Positions 31,326 through 40,826 of a stretch of DNA of 64,000 bases are shown piece after piece. This stretch comes from Alcanivorax sp. (GTDB lineage: Bacteria; Pseudomonadota; Gammaproteobacteria; Pseudomonadales; Alcanivoracaceae). Under the pieces are notes generated by a model. The model saw only the letters and a program-made list of their open reading frames with translations, made no database searches and was not told where the DNA came from. The translations under genes were made by a program, and so were the position numbers. The stretch covers positions 310,001 to 374,000 of the forward strand of contig JAIUME010000001.1 of NCBI GenBank assembly GCA_022565695.1, given 5' to 3'. Numbering within the stretch: the first letter of the stretch is position 1; every line of letters starts with the position of its first letter.

Positions 31326-33392
31326 GTGTATTCACTTTTTCCGGCCATCATTGCTGTGCTGTTTCTCGGTTACGGCCTCTATGTAGTGAAACAACGAGGC
31401 AGCACGCCGATTACACGCAGCTTTTTTGTGCTGTGCTTTACCACCTTCATGTGGCAAGCCACCTGGGCAGTCATGTTTCAGGTCAGCGACCCTGATGTTG
31501 CGCTGCGTCTCGCCCATGTCGGCTATTTCATGATCCTGTTTCTGCCCACCAGCCTTTATCATTTTCTGGTGGCCATTACTGGCCGCGAGCAAGAGCGGCG
31601 GTTCGTCTTTCTGTCTTATGCTGTTGCCGCCGTGCTGGCGGTGTTGCTGTTTACGACGCCCTGGATCGTATCCGGCACCTTCGATTATTTCTTCGGACCC
31701 TATCCGGAAGCGGGCCTCTTGCATCCGCTGCATGTGCTCCAGACCTGCGTCGTGGTATTGCGTGGCTTGTATATTACCTGGCGCGCCCAGGCAGAAGCGG
31801 CACCGCGTCAGCGCATACGGCTGCGCTACTGCGTCGCCAGTCTGCTGATCTATCTGTTTGCGGCCGTGGATTACCTGTGCAACTACGGCATGGAGTTCTA
31901 TCCGCCCGGCGTGTTCCTGATCTTCATCAGCCTCGGGCTGCTTACCCTGGCCACCGTACGCTATCAGTTGATGGACGTGTCCGTGGCCATCAGCCAAGGC
32001 CTGGCGCGACTGATGACCCTGTCGTTATTCGCCCTGTTGTATCTGGGCAGCCTGGTGTTGCTGCGTGTGCAGTTCCCCGATGCGCCGTTCGCAGCCGATG
32101 CTGCCGTCGGTTTGTTCTGGCTGGTGCTCATAGGCGAAAGCTATGCCCCCTTGCGGCGTTTTTTGCAGGGCCTGCCGGACAGACTGCTGCAGGGAAACCG
32201 CCAGCGCTATAGCTACAGCGACGTGATGCAGGCGCTGACCGACGGCCTCAGTCGGCATATCACCCTCTCGCAACTGGCGGATACGCTGGAGCAGGTGATG
32301 CAGGACCAGGCCCGCATGTCGCCGGTGCGACTGCTGGTGCGCGAGGGCATTGCCGGCGGCAGTACCGAATTGGGCAGCAACGGTTTTTTCCTCTGGGACA
32401 CGCAGGACCATGCGCTGCAAAATACGCCGGCTCTGCAGCAGGATCACCCCCTGTTCAGGGAAGTCACCGCCGATCAACCCATGCGGCATTATCGGGAACT
32501 GGGCGGCGAGTCGCGCACATTACTGCGTCAACATGATGCGATGTGTGCCGTCGTGGTCCGTCTCGAAGATGAACCACTGGCTGTGCTGCTGGTGGGCAAG
32601 CAGGACGGCTTTGCCCACTACACACACGACGACCTGGATTTGCTGGAACTGTTGCCCGGACAACTTACCCTGGCGCTGGACAAGGTGCATGCCTATGCCC
32701 GTGTCTGCGCCGGGCTGGCGCGTGCAGGCAAGACCGCCTCGCTGATGACGCTGATGAACGAGTATCAGCATGAGCTGAAAGCACCGGTGAGCATCATGCA
32801 CATGTATGCCCAGTCAGACATGGGTGATGACATTCTTCGCGAGGAAGTGATGACCCAGTGCCACCGCCTGTTCGGGTTGCTCGATCAGATGCTGCGTGTC
32901 TTGCATGATGACCGCGAACGCGATGAGAAACCTGTCCCCCTCAACGCGGTGGTACAGGCCGCGCTGCGCCTGTTTCCGCCACGCCAGGCGCATATCAATC
33001 TTGAACTGGATCCGGCACAGCCTATGGTGCTCGGGGACGCCGATGATCTGTTGATTCTGTGCATCAACCTTCTGAAGAATGCGGCGGAGGCCGGCGAAAC
33101 GGAGCGGCCCAATCTGGTGACCGTTGCCACCCATAGCCTCAACAACGGCATGGCCGTGAGCCTTACCGTTGCCGATACCGGCAAAGGGATGTCGCCCGCA
33201 CAACTGGCTGAGCAGGCCCGGCCTCTGGCATCCACCAAGCCCGGCGGCAGCGGCCTGGGCCTGAAAGTGATTCGCCGCGTCGCCGCAGAGCACCTCGGCC
33301 AGGTCCGCCTGGACAGCCAGGCCAACGAAGGAACCCGGGTTGAAATCCGCTTTCCCTCTCTGACGTCACTGCGTCAATCGGAGGCAGGATGA
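31326..33392 (+). CDS. Sensor histidine kinase with N-terminal 7TM domain
   Basis: 688 residues from GTG 31326 (VYSLFPAIIAVLFLG). Seven to eight membrane spans (about 5-290) resemble the HisKA_7TM input region. A GAF-like cytoplasmic segment (about 310-440) follows, then the dimerisation helix with His482 in YQHELKAPVS and an ATPase domain with NLLKNAAEA, VADTGKGMS and GSGLGLKV. It is distantly like the PrsK-type 7TM kinases. The stop overlaps the next gene by 4 bp (ATGA), so the two products are made together. The ligand is unknown. Confidence 0.9.
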   Translation: MYSLFPAIIAVLFLGYGLYVVKQRGSTPITRSFFVLCFTTFMWQATWAVMFQVSDPDVALRLAHVGYFMILFLPTSLYHFLVAITGREQERRFVFLSYAVAAVLAVLLFTTPWIVSGTFDYFFGPYPEAGLLHPLHVLQTCVVVLRGLYITWRAQAEAAPRQRIRLRYCVASLLIYLFAAVDYLCNYGMEFYPPGVFLIFISLGLLTLATVRYQLMDVSVAISQGLARLMTLSLFALLYLGSLVLLRVQFPDAPFAADAAVGLFWLVLIGESYAPLRRFLQGLPDRLLQGNRQRYSYSDVMQALTDGLSRHITLSQLADTLEQVMQDQARMSPVRLLVREGIAGGSTELGSNGFFLWDTQDHALQNTPALQQDHPLFREVTADQPMRHYRELGGESRTLLRQHDAMCAVVVRLEDEPLAVLLVGKQDGFAHYTHDDLDLLELLPGQLTLALDKVHAYARVCAGLARAGKTASLMTLMNEYQHELKAPVSIMHMYAQSDMGDDILREEVMTQCHRLFGLLDQMLRVLHDDRERDEKPVPLNAVVQAALRLFPPRQAHINLELDPAQPMVLGDADDLLILCINLLKNAAEAGETERPNLVTVATHSLNNGMAVSLTVADTGKGMSPAQLAEQARPLASTKPGGSGLGLKVIRRVAAEHLGQVRLDSQANEGTRVEIRFPSLTSLRQSEAG

Positions 33393-34558
33393 CACGCGCG
33401 ATACACCCGCCCTGCGGCCGTATTCTGTTGGTCGAAGACGAGCCTGCCATTCGCCGTCTGTTTCGTCATACCTATGACGAATTCGATCTGCTCACCGCGA
33501 GCTCTGTTCAGGAGGCACTTGCCTTGCTGCGGCAACCCGACCATGGCATTGGCGTACTCCTGGCGGATCATTATCTGCCTGATGGTACCGGGGTGGAGGT
33601 GCTGGCCTGGGCGCGCCAGGCAATCCCCCAGACAGTGCGGCTGCTGACAACGTCCCACGCCCATCTGTCGCAAGCCATGGCAGCCGTCAACGATGGCGGT
33701 ATCGCCGGTTATATTCTCAAACCCTGGCAACTGGAAGACCTGCGCAAACGCCTGGACGAAGCGCTTCGCGCTTTCGTCAGCCGACAACAGGAACTGACCC
33801 TGCTGGAAGGGAAACGCAGCACCCTGATGGCACTGGCCGCCAGCATTGCCCACGAAATGCGCACACCCCTTGCCTCGATTCGTATGCGCGCAGAAGCTAT
33901 TGCCGAGCACTGGCCCACCCTCATGCACCTTTACGAGGATGCGCTGCGCAATGGGAATCTGCCCGGGCCAGCCCCGAGGGCAAGACGGCTTGCGGCATTT
34001 CGTGACAGCCTTGATGTCATTCGCCAGGAAGTCGATCACTCGAATCTGGTCATTGATATGCTGCTGGCCTCTGCCAATGCGGAAAAATTCGATACGGCGA
34101 CGTTTGCGATCTATAACGTGCGCGAATGCGTAGAGGAAGCCCTGGCACATTTTCCATTTCCGCCCGGCCTGTCCGAGCGCATCAGCGTGCATGTTCAGGG
34201 TGATGTGCGTTTCTACGGTTCCGATGTCCTGCTGACGTTTGTGCTCTACAACCTGATGAAGAATGCCAGCCAGGCAATACAGGCCGCAGGCAAAGGACGT
34301 ATTCGCATCGGGATGCAACAGACCCGTACCGGTGCAGTGCTCACCATCAGCGATACCGGCTCGGGTATCGCGCCCGAGGTGTTGCCACGCATATTTGATG
34401 ATTTCTTTACCACGCGCGCCGTAGGCACAGGCGTCGGTCTGGTCTTCTGCCGCCGAGCCATGTTTGCCATGGGCGGTGAAATTCGATGTCGTTCACGTCA
34501 TGGCCACTACACCAGCTTCCGTCTGCGCTGGCCCACGTGCCAGACAAACACCGGATAG
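33389..34558 (+). CDS. Receiver-histidine kinase protein (REC at N-terminus, kinase at C-terminus)
   Basis: 389 residues. Receiver domain about 10-125 with VEDE (15-18), phospho-acceptor Asp60, Thr87/88 and Lys111. Then comes a kinase dimerisation domain with His155 in AHEMRTPLAS and an ATPase domain with NLMKNASQA, SDTGSGIA and GTGVGLVF. There is no DNA-binding domain. The order REC-HK is the reverse of common hybrid kinases. The dimerisation region recalls CqsS/LqsS-type quorum-sensing kinases (impression, unverified). It is translationally coupled to the 7TM kinase, which probably phosphorylates Asp60. Confidence 0.9.
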   Translation: MTRAIHPPCGRILLVEDEPAIRRLFRHTYDEFDLLTASSVQEALALLRQPDHGIGVLLADHYLPDGTGVEVLAWARQAIPQTVRLLTTSHAHLSQAMAAVNDGGIAGYILKPWQLEDLRKRLDEALRAFVSRQQELTLLEGKRSTLMALAASIAHEMRTPLASIRMRAEAIAEHWPTLMHLYEDALRNGNLPGPAPRARRLAAFRDSLDVIRQEVDHSNLVIDMLLASANAEKFDTATFAIYNVRECVEEALAHFPFPPGLSERISVHVQGDVRFYGSDVLLTFVLYNLMKNASQAIQAAGKGRIRIGMQQTRTGAVLTISDTGSGIAPEVLPRIFDDFFTTRAVGTGVGLVFCRRAMFAMGGEIRCRSRHGHYTSFRLRWPTCQTNTG

Positions 34559-34693
34559 TGATGACATAAAAACGCGGGGAGCGCCCGCTGTCCTGAGCGC
34601 CCCCACGCCCGGACGGACCAGCCCTGTCCCTGGACAAGTACCACCCTTACTTGCTGACTACATACGGACTATGCTTGTTATGATAGTGTCCGT

Positions 34694-35239
34694 TTACGCC
34701 GTTGTCTCCATGACGCGGGCGGCCTCTCTGGTTGAATCCAGCGGCACTTCATAGGCACGGATCTTTGCCAGTATCGATGCCGGAAGCCGGCTGATACGAC
34801 GCTGGTGATTGGCAAAAACGATCTGCTGATAGCCTCCGGATACCAGATCACCCGTCTCGGCATTATAGAAACGAAACACCAGATAGAACGATGCCTGCTT
34901 CACCAGTGCCGCATTCATTTCGCAACGGATTTTCTGGAACGGGAAGGTTTCGTTGACATAATCGTTGTGCGCCAACTTGGTAATGAACACACCCTGATCC
35001 TGCAGCATATCTGCGGAAATGCATTTGAAGAACCAGGATTCCCGGCACATGCCCTGCCATTCGAAGTAGCGGGAAAAATAGGTATTCGCATAGGCATTGG
35101 AATCCTTGAGCCAGGTTTCCAGTGTATGCGTATAGGTATTTTCCGCTTTATCGAACGACAAGGCCTGCCAGTTTTCCAGCGAATCATCGCGGATACCGGC
35201 TTGCCAGGACGAGGTGGGAATCGTGACATGATGGTTCAT
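34694..35239 (-). CDS. Hotdog-fold acyl-CoA/acyl-ACP thioesterase (CalE7-like)
   Basis: 181 residues. The hotdog core has D46-SNAYA-N52-TYF, the Asp/Asn-containing active-site loop of the 4HBT superfamily, running into SRYFEWQGMCRESWFF as in thioesterases of the enediyne polyketide type (CalE7/DynE7). Hydrolysis of a thioester-bound acyl chain is the expected reaction; the substrate is unknown. No polyketide synthase is near. AGGAG lies before the ATG. The leader contains a long hairpin and the operator shared with the 7TM kinase operon, with which it is convergent. Confidence 0.75.
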   Translation of the reverse strand: MNHHVTIPTSSWQAGIRDDSLENWQALSFDKAENTYTHTLETWLKDSNAYANTYFSRYFEWQGMCRESWFFKCISADMLQDQGVFITKLAHNDYVNETFPFQKIRCEMNAALVKQASFYLVFRFYNAETGDLVSGGYQQIVFANHQRRISRLPASILAKIRAYEVPLDSTREAARVMETTA

Positions 35240-35252
35240 GGTGTATCTCCTG

Positions 35253-35314
35253 TTGGATTGACTAATGGCGAAAAATTCCGGAATTGGAAAATTTCGCCAT
35301 TAACGTTAGTCCAA
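35253..35314 (-). promoter_or_regulatory. Long inverted repeat in the thioesterase leader
   Basis: Arms of about 22 bases: TTGGACTAACGTTAATGGCG (from 35314) against the complement ending at 35253. The inner 10 bp AATGGCGAAA/TTTCGCCATT is perfect, and a palindromic loop contains AATTCCGGAATT. In the mRNA it would fold just upstream of the ribosome site, so it may control translation or mRNA stability. The half-site ATGGC also recurs in the upstream operator. Confidence 0.6.
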
Positions 35315-35365
35315 CCAGGCACACCAGATGCCAATGAATTTTTCAGCAAACGAAAAATGTTGGCG

Positions 35366-35386
35366 ATGATGGCAAAGTGCCATCAT
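35366..35386. promoter_or_regulatory. Palindromic operator candidate before the thioesterase gene
   Basis: ATGATGGCA-AAG-TGCCATCAT, 9-bp perfect arms. The core 15-mer (35369-35383) is the reverse complement of 31233-31247, so it reads identically in the direction of each gene. It lies 130 bp before the thioesterase start and 90 bp from the end of the DUF2750 gene. Confidence 0.6.
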
Positions 35387-35475
35387 TCTATTGCATGAGT
35401 TTCCTGTTCACATTCTGTCTTGAAAGCAAATTTTACTAACTGCTGGTTTTCAAAAAAGGCAATCAGCGTCAGCCC

Positions 35476-35880
35476 TCACCGTTTGAGCGGTTTGATTTCC
35501 AGCATTGCCGCCACCAGGGATTGCTGCAATTCACCCGGTGTCACAACGACGCTTTCATCGTCATCACCCGGCATGATGGCAACGGACGTATCGTCGTCGG
35601 TCATGCCCGGCAACCAGCGTTCCAGCCAGACATCCAGATGAATGACCGTGGGGCTGTATTCCGCCCAGTCGTCCGCGGCCCAGGCCGCCGCCATATCCGG
35701 ATGTGGCCAGACAGGCAGGCATTCTTCATCATCGGCGCGCAACGCCACCCAGTCATCACCCCGAGCCAGGCTCCAGATTTCATTGTGAGTGACCGCCTGT
35801 TTTACAAAGTAGTCGTAACGTTCATCTGCGGGCAGCGACAGCGCTTTGCGCATTTGGGTGGTATCAAGGGAATAGGTCAT
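35476..35880 (-). CDS. DUF2750 domain-containing protein
   Basis: 134 residues. The family pattern is clear: RYDYFVKQAVTHNEIWSL, LPVWPHPDMAAAWA and LDVWLERWLPGM. It is a soluble cytoplasmic protein of unknown role, often described near immunity or hypothetical genes. It stands alone, leftward, with its end near the palindromes of the thioesterase promoter region. Confidence 0.85.
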   Translation of the reverse strand: MTYSLDTTQMRKALSLPADERYDYFVKQAVTHNEIWSLARGDDWVALRADDEECLPVWPHPDMAAAWAADDWAEYSPTVIHLDVWLERWLPGMTDDDTSVAIMPGDDDESVVVTPGELQQSLVAAMLEIKPLKR

Positions 35881-36051
35881 GGCAGCCTCCCGGCTTACTC
35901 AGAGGGCCGACCAGCATGACACAAACCCGGCGTCTTCACACAGAAAATCCGCGCGCCAATACGCCTGTCCTGCCCGTCGCTGACGGCTTCTTTACGACGC
36001 TGTTACACTGGGCGCTGATGAAACAGGCCAACTCGACAGGAGGTCCTCGAC

Positions 36052-37497
36052 ATGCCGTCAGCCCCCCGCCATCCGTTCCGTACTGCGTTGCTGCTGCTCT
36101 GCGCCGCATCGGTCGCTGTGGTGTTGCTGGCAACGGCGCTGACCCTGTTCTGGCCCACTGAGCACCTGCGCAGCAGCCTGGCCGATCTGGCCAGCGAGCG
36201 CCTCGGCACAGCCGTTCTCATTGAGGGCGACGCGCAAGCGCGGCTGTGGCCCAGGCCGACACTGCGGGTCACTGAGGTATCACTGGGCGATGACGAAGGC
36301 AGTCTCGCAGCAGGCAGCGCCAGCTTGCGCTGGCTGCCGCTCCTGCGCGGGCGGCTGGTGCCGGCATCCGTTTATCTGGACACCCCGGTGCTAACGCTGG
36401 TGCGCGACCAGGACGGCGTGCTGAATATCGATCCACGCCGGGACACCGCCGACCCGGCGCAGGTGGCCACCATATCGAATCTGCACGTCCGACAGGGCAC
36501 ATTGCGCTGGCATGATCCGGCACGGGAACAGCAGGCGGCCGTGACCGGCCTTGAACTATCACTGCCTTCGTTCCACTGGCGCCGCGCCGGGGACGGAGCA
36601 CACCCGCTGTCCCGGCTCAGTCTCTCCGCCAACGCCAGCGCAGCGATATTGCGTTACAACGCTCTCACGCTGTCCGATATCTCACTGAGCCTGTCCGGCC
36701 GCGACGGCGCAGTACAAAGCGACGACTGGCAGATGTCCTTCCTCGACAGCGCCGGCACTGGCGAGGCCGACATGGACTTCAGTGAGGCGCCGGCACGCTG
36801 GGCGCTGGCACTTCAGTTCGACGCGCTTCAAGCCGCCGCACTGCCCGAAGAATGGCTACCCGGCGAGGCGGCCTCTGGCAGTGCCGGGCTGAGTCTATCG
36901 CTGACCAGTCACGGCAATGATACCGATGCGGTATTGCAGCACCTGGACGGCACTGTTCGTCTTGATGGGCGCGATATGGTGTTGCACGGCATGGATCTGG
37001 ACGAGGAACTGGTGCGCTTCCAGCGCACCCAGCGCTTCAGTCTGGTGGACGCCGGCGCGGTGATCTTTGCTGGCCCGGCGTGGCTCGCCGCAACCAAGGG
37101 GTCGGAGTTCGTCCGCCTGCTGGATCGTGCTGACGGCGATACCGATATCGTTCGCCTGCTTTCCGCATGGACCATCGAAGAGGGCGTGGCCCGGGCCCAG
37201 GATGTCGCCATGGCCACCCGGCAAAACCGTATCGCGCTCAAGGCCGACCTGGACCTGCCAGGGCGCCGCATCAACGACGCGGCGGTGGCGGTGCTCAACA
37301 AGGATGGCTGTACGGTGATGCAGCAACGCATCCACGGCAGCTTCAGTTCGCCGGAAATCGAGGAACCCGACATCGTCGATGCGCTGCTGGGTGCCCCGCT
37401 CGCACTGCTGCGACGGGGGCTGGATGCCCTGCCCATCGAACGCGATGCCTGTGACGTCTTCTATCAGGGCGAGGTTACAGCACCCACCGAAGATTGA
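36052..37497 (+). CDS. AsmA-like outer-membrane assembly/lipid transport protein
   Basis: 481 residues. One N-terminal membrane anchor (about 10-33), then a periplasmic domain typical of the AsmA/YhdP group: RLGTAVLIEGDAQARLWPRPTLRVTEVSLGD-type beta repeats and a C-terminal domain of repeating beta strands with DLDLPGRRIND. The length is between small AsmA paralogues and E. coli AsmA (617). AGGAGGT lies at ideal distance before the ATG. Such proteins help lipid traffic between membranes (family knowledge). Confidence 0.82.
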   Translation: MPSAPRHPFRTALLLLCAASVAVVLLATALTLFWPTEHLRSSLADLASERLGTAVLIEGDAQARLWPRPTLRVTEVSLGDDEGSLAAGSASLRWLPLLRGRLVPASVYLDTPVLTLVRDQDGVLNIDPRRDTADPAQVATISNLHVRQGTLRWHDPAREQQAAVTGLELSLPSFHWRRAGDGAHPLSRLSLSANASAAILRYNALTLSDISLSLSGRDGAVQSDDWQMSFLDSAGTGEADMDFSEAPARWALALQFDALQAAALPEEWLPGEAASGSAGLSLSLTSHGNDTDAVLQHLDGTVRLDGRDMVLHGMDLDEELVRFQRTQRFSLVDAGAVIFAGPAWLAATKGSEFVRLLDRADGDTDIVRLLSAWTIEEGVARAQDVAMATRQNRIALKADLDLPGRRINDAAVAVLNKDGCTVMQQRIHGSFSSPEIEEPDIVDALLGAPLALLRRGLDALPIERDACDVFYQGEVTAPTED

Positions 37498-37508
37498 CCC
37501 GACACCCG

Positions 37509-37997
37509 TCAGCGCAGTTCCCGACCACACCCTTCGAAGTGCTCGTCACCCCACTGCACGGCGACCTGATAGTCGAAGGCCTCGCCGGACATGATGTCCT
37601 GACAGGGCGTCAGGCGCGCCTCGATATTCAACGCTGCGGTCCCGAAGCCGGTTTCTGTGGCCTCGGTCTGGTATGTCACGACCGGCACGTTCCCGATACG
37701 GGTTTCTTCTCCGCCCGGATCAGGCGCATTCACTTCCCGCTCCCCGTAAGCCAGCACCAGATGCAGACGCTCGTCCGGGTAGATGTCCAGAAACCAGCCC
37801 GGCTCCTGGCCGATGGCGCGGAATACCACACCCCTGTCCCGGGCAGCATCCCATGGCCCTGCGGAGGCTTCGGGAGTCTCTGTCGTCGGCTGCGGCGGCG
37901 GCGGTGTCTCATCACAGGCTGCCAACAGCAATGCGGCCGCAAATATGGCCGTACCCGGAAGTCCGGGCCGGATATTGATCCGTGTCAGTGTATCCAT
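37509..37997 (-). CDS. Predicted lipoprotein (COG3650-like)
   Basis: 162 residues. The signal peptide ends in the lipobox LLAAC, with lipidated Cys28. A proline-rich linker (about 32-45) is followed by a domain with FRAIGQEPGWFLDI and a final CQDIMSGEAFDY..GCGREL, matching small periplasmic COG3650 proteins, sometimes fused to META or copper-related domains. Two cysteines may form a disulfide. Function unknown. Convergent with the AsmA-like gene. Confidence 0.82.
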   Translation of the reverse strand: MDTLTRINIRPGLPGTAIFAAALLLAACDETPPPPQPTTETPEASAGPWDAARDRGVVFRAIGQEPGWFLDIYPDERLHLVLAYGEREVNAPDPGGEETRIGNVPVVTYQTEATETGFGTAALNIEARLTPCQDIMSGEAFDYQVAVQWGDEHFEGCGRELR

Positions 37998-38109
37998 GAT
38001 CAGCTCCCTGCGGTTTGTCGTGCCTTTCGCGTACTATACCTTATCGTCTGATACCGGCCACGACACGGCCAGCCTGATATGGCCTGACAAGACCTGAAAG
38101 AGCCAGCTT

Positions 38110-38745
38110 ATGAAAATCAGTGACATGCGGCGAGATTACGAGAGTAGCGGCCTGCGGCGGTCGGATCTGCATGCCGACCCGCTGGTGCAATTCGAAACCT
38201 GGTTCGAGGAGGCGCACGCCGCTGGCGTGGCAGACGTCAATGCCTTGTCTCTCGCCAGTGTCGGCGCGGACGGGCAGCCCGGACTGCGCACGGTCCTGCT
38301 CAAGGACGTCAGCGATGGCGGCTTTGTGTTCTACACCAATTACGGCAGCAGCAAGGGCCTGTCACTTCAGGCGCGCCCGCAAGCGACCATGCTGTTTCAC
38401 TGGCTCGAGCTGAATCGTCAGGTCATTGTCGAAGGCCAGGTGGTCAAAGTCTCCGAGGCAGAATCAGCGGCCTATTTCAGCAGCCGCCCCCGGGGCAGCC
38501 AGCTCAGCGCCTGGGCCTCACAACAAAGCGCCGGGATCGCCTCACGTGAGGCCCTGGAGCAGCAACTGGCCGAGGTCAGCGCGCGCTTCGGCGATGGGCC
38601 CATACCGCTGCCCCCGTTCTGGGGCGGCTTCCGACTCATGCCGCGACGTATCGAGTTCTGGCAGGGCCGGCCCAACCGGCTGCATGACCGGCTGGCCTAT
38701 CAGCTCACAGACGGCCACTGGCAGATCAGCCGCCTGCAACCCTGA
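38110..38745 (+). CDS. pdxH: Pyridoxamine/pyridoxine 5'-phosphate oxidase
   Basis: FMN enzyme that makes the cofactor pyridoxal 5'-phosphate. 211 residues. It starts MKISDMRRDYESSGLRRSDL, with the FMN site in LRTVLLKDV and VFYTNYGSSKG, and substrate-binding residues in the C-terminal RIEFWQGRPNRLHDR. Normal length, complete. Convergent with htpG; a short perfect hairpin (CCTGAGCC/GGCTCAGG, 38763-38781) lies at the junction without a T-run. Confidence 0.97.
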   Translation: MKISDMRRDYESSGLRRSDLHADPLVQFETWFEEAHAAGVADVNALSLASVGADGQPGLRTVLLKDVSDGGFVFYTNYGSSKGLSLQARPQATMLFHWLELNRQVIVEGQVVKVSEAESAAYFSSRPRGSQLSAWASQQSAGIASREALEQQLAEVSARFGDGPIPLPPFWGGFRLMPRRIEFWQGRPNRLHDRLAYQLTDGHWQISRLQP

Positions 38746-38776
38746 ACACCCTCTTTGAACACCCTGAGCCCGTGGC

Positions 38777-40693
38777 TCAGGCACGCAGCTCCAGCAACAG
38801 CTTGTTGATGCGGCGCACATAGCCCGCCGCGTCCTGCAGGCTGTCGCCGCCCGCCAGACGTGCCTGCTCGTAAATGACCGAGACCAGATCTTCCGTATGG
38901 GCATCGTTGCCACTCTGGTGCAGTCGCTGTACCAGCGGATGTTGCGGGTTGATCTCGAGCACCGGCTTGCTGTCCGGCACCTGCTGCCCGGCCGCCTCCA
39001 GCAGCCGGCGCATCTGGGCGCCCATATCATGTTCCGCCACCACCAGGCAGGCCGGTGAGTCCGTAAGCCGGTGCGTCGTGCGCACGCTGGCCACGTCCTT
39101 CTCCAGCAGTTTCGCGATCTGCGCCGTCAGGTCTGCATAGGTCTTGTCGGCCTCTTCCTGCTGCTGCTTTTCTTCTGCATCTTCGAGATCACCCAGATCC
39201 AGCTCACCGCGGGCCACGTCCTGCAGCGGCTTGCCATCGAATTCGTTCAGGTGGCTCATCAGCCACTCGTCTATGCGGTCCGACAGCAACAGCACTTCAA
39301 TGCCTTTCTTGCGGAACACTTCAAGATGCGGGCTGCCGGCTGCGTTCTGATGGCCGTCGGCCACAACATAGTATATGGCTTTCTGGCCTTCTTTCATGCG
39401 CGCGATATAGTCGGCAAAGCCCACAGTCTGTGCGGGTTCACCACTGTGGGTACTGGCAAAACGCAGCAGCTTCGCCACGGTTTCCCGATTGCCATGGTCT
39501 TCCGCCGGGCCTTCCTTCAACACGCTGCCGAAGGCATCCCAGAAGGTCTGGTATTTTTCCGCATCGTTGTCGGCCAGTTTCTCCAGCATGGTCAGCGCAC
39601 GCTTGGCCAGGGCCTGCTTCAGCGAGGCTACCGTGCGGTCATTCTGGAGAATTTCCCGGGATACATTCAGGGACAGGTCATTGGTATCAATGACGCCCTT
39701 GATGAAACGCAGATACAGCGGCAGGAACTGCTCGGCATCGTCCATGATGAAGACGCGCTGCACGTACAGTTTCAGGCCCCGGGGCGCTTCCCGCTGATAC
39801 AGATCAAACGGCGGCTTCTCCGGGACATAGATCAGGGAGGTGTAATCCAGTTTGCCTTCCACCCGGTTATGGCTCCAGGTCAGGGCATCGCCATAGTCAT
39901 GGGAAACATGCCGGTAGAAATCCTGGTATTCCTCGTCGGAGACCTCCGATTTATTGCGCGTCCAGAGCGCGGTAGCGCTGTTGATCTGCTCCAGGGCTGG
40001 CGCGTCGCTGTTCTCGCCGTCTGACTCCTCCGCAGCGTCCGTTTTTTCTGCGGCCATCATGACCGGCACAGAGATATGGTCCGAGTATTTGCGCACCAGG
40101 GACTTGAGTCGCCATGCGTCCAGGAATTCTTTTTCCTCGTCGCGCAGGTGCAGGATGATCTCGGTGCCGCGCTCGGGGCGTTGTGCCTGGCCCAGTTCGA
40201 ATTCGCCGGTGCCTTCGCTCGACCAGTAGACGCCCTCTTCGGGGGCCGTGCCCGCTTTGCGGGTCAGTACTTCAACGCGGTCGGCGACAATAAAGGCGCT
40301 GTAGAAACCGACGCCGAACTGGCCGATCAGGCGGGAATCCTTTTTCTGGTCGCCGCTCATTTCCTTGAGGAATTCTGCGGTGCCGGAGCGGGCGATGGTG
40401 CCGAGGTTGGCGACGACATCGTCGCGGCTCATGCCGACGCCGTTGTCACGGATGGTCAGGGTGCCGGCGTCCTTGTCGGCGCTGATGGTGATGCGCAGGT
40501 CGCCGTCGCCTTCGTACAGGTCGTTGTTCTGCAGGGCAAGGAAGGCGAGCTTGTCGGCGGCATCGGAGGCGTTGGAAATCAGTTCGCGCAGGAAGATTTC
40601 CTTGTTGCTGTAGAGGGAGTGCACCATCAGGTGCAGGAGCTGTTTGACTTCGGTCTGGAATTCGCGCTTTTCGGTCTGGGCGGCCTGGGACAT
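38777..40693 (-). CDS. htpG: Molecular chaperone HtpG (Hsp90)
   Basis: 638 residues, full length. The Bergerat ATP-binding domain has [20 protein letters not shown] and GQFGVGFYS. The middle and C-terminal dimerisation domains are complete, with the conserved [23 protein letters not shown] in the middle domain. ATP-dependent folding and stabilisation of client proteins in the cytoplasm. A heat-shock promoter lies 80-106 bp upstream. Confidence 0.98.
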   Translation of the reverse strand: MSQAAQTEKREFQTEVKQLLHLMVHSLYSNKEIFLRELISNASDAADKLAFLALQNNDLYEGDGDLRITISADKDAGTLTIRDNGVGMSRDDVVANLGTIARSGTAEFLKEMSGDQKKDSRLIGQFGVGFYSAFIVADRVEVLTRKAGTAPEEGVYWSSEGTGEFELGQAQRPERGTEIILHLRDEEKEFLDAWRLKSLVRKYSDHISVPVMMAAEKTDAAEESDGENSDAPALEQINSATALWTRNKSEVSDEEYQDFYRHVSHDYGDALTWSHNRVEGKLDYTSLIYVPEKPPFDLYQREAPRGLKLYVQRVFIMDDAEQFLPLYLRFIKGVIDTNDLSLNVSREILQNDRTVASLKQALAKRALTMLEKLADNDAEKYQTFWDAFGSVLKEGPAEDHGNRETVAKLLRFASTHSGEPAQTVGFADYIARMKEGQKAIYYVVADGHQNAAGSPHLEVFRKKGIEVLLLSDRIDEWLMSHLNEFDGKPLQDVARGELDLGDLEDAEEKQQQEEADKTYADLTAQIAKLLEKDVASVRTTHRLTDSPACLVVAEHDMGAQMRRLLEAAGQQVPDSKPVLEINPQHPLVQRLHQSGNDAHTEDLVSVIYEQARLAGGDSLQDAAGYVRRINKLLLELRA

Positions 40694-40773
40694 GGTCTGC
40701 TTCCTCTGTTGCGGGGTCTTCCTGGCAAAAGGGTTTCGGGCTCCGACTCAAGAGCCTGATATGGGTTCGGAGG

Positions 40774-40799
40774 TTGGGGTAGTGCGGCTGAAATTCAAG
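40774..40799 (-). promoter_or_regulatory. Sigma-32 (heat shock) promoter of htpG
   Basis: Leftward, CTTGAA (40799-40794), 14 bp, then CCCCAACC (from 40779). This matches the sigma-32 consensus CTTGAA-N13-15-CCCCAT closely. Induction of htpG by heat is inferred. Confidence 0.75.
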
Positions 40800-40826
40800 G
40801 CTGCTGGCTGGGTGCTCCGTAGTACA

